From positions 7,285 through 42,874 of the forward strand of contig PLMK01000076.1 of the NCBI GenBank assembly GCA_003142475.1: 35,590 nucleotides of DNA, read 5' to 3'. Every line of letters begins with the position of its first letter. Positions within the stretch are counted from its first letter, which is position 1. A program made the translations under genes and the position numbers. This document shows positions 35,590 through 35,590 of the stretch, piece after piece. The DNA comes from Ignavibacteriota bacterium. Lineage in GTDB: Bacteria > Bacteroidota > Ignavibacteria > UBA10030. A model generated the notes under the pieces. The model was not told the origin of the DNA and made no database searches. It saw nothing but the letters and a program-made list of their open reading frames with translations.

Positions 35590-35590
35590 T

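Noticed and set aside
1-35590. CRISPR array or rRNA.
   Set aside because: I found no regularly spaced direct repeats and no conserved rRNA stretches.

Overview
The window looks like a chromosomal piece of a bacterium from the Bacteroidota/Chlorobiota/Ignavibacteria side of the tree. Three separate secreted proteins end in a type IX secretion (T9SS) type A sorting domain with the hallmark YPNPFNPST, a wording I associate with Ignavibacteria and relatives. Several genes also have strong Shine-Dalgarno sequences (AAAGGAGG type), which argues against a typical Bacteroidales or Flavobacteriales genome. The lineage call is inference, because there is no rRNA here.

Region 1 (1-17.6 kb, + strand) is a surface-polysaccharide or glycoconjugate locus. 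It opens with the 3' end of a FemAB-like acyltransferase gene and a T9SS-exported GLUG-repeat protein. These are followed by a NeuD/PglD-type acetyltransferase, an ATP-grasp ligase overlapping a HAD phosphatase, a multi-pass DUF2723-like (GT-C) membrane protein, a polysaccharide deacetylase, two methyltransferases and a family 2 glycosyltransferase. Next is a tightly coupled amino-sugar trio (DegT aminotransferase, Gfo/Idh dehydrogenase, hexapeptide N-acetyltransferase), then a FAD oxidoreductase. The locus ends with a PglE-like aminotransferase and a large PglF/FlaA1-like 4,6-dehydratase. The first acetyltransferase and the last two enzymes would together suffice for a UDP-diacetylbacillosamine-type sugar. 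No initiating glycosyltransferase, flippase, polymerase or T9SS machinery lies in the window. Small coding-like fragments at 1931-2104, 8129-8278 and 8917-9090 suggest past gene loss and rearrangement. A strong terminator closes the locus.

Region 2 (17.7-26.5 kb) has a secreted beta-helix T9SS protein (- strand), a U32-family protein of the RlhA/TrhP type, tRNA-Arg(ACG), a secreted GH51 arabinofuranosidase, a probable gene remnant, and a secreted deacetylase-like T9SS protein. The last carries a 21-bp palindromic in-frame insertion near its C-terminus.

Region 3 (26.6-35.6 kb, - strand) begins with a terminator and tRNA-Asp(GTC). Next comes a tyrosine recombinase with an unusual N-terminal winged-helix-like domain, then about 1.6 kb without convincing genes. 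That gap contains a possibly structured segment and a leftward terminator. The rest is an operon-like array of envelope proteins: a partial gene, a lipoprotein, a three-helix PEGA-domain membrane protein, an exported protein, and a 1040-residue exported protein with two FlgO/TolB-N-like domains and a long TPR array. I cannot match this array to a characterised system. It is the best candidate here for something undescribed.
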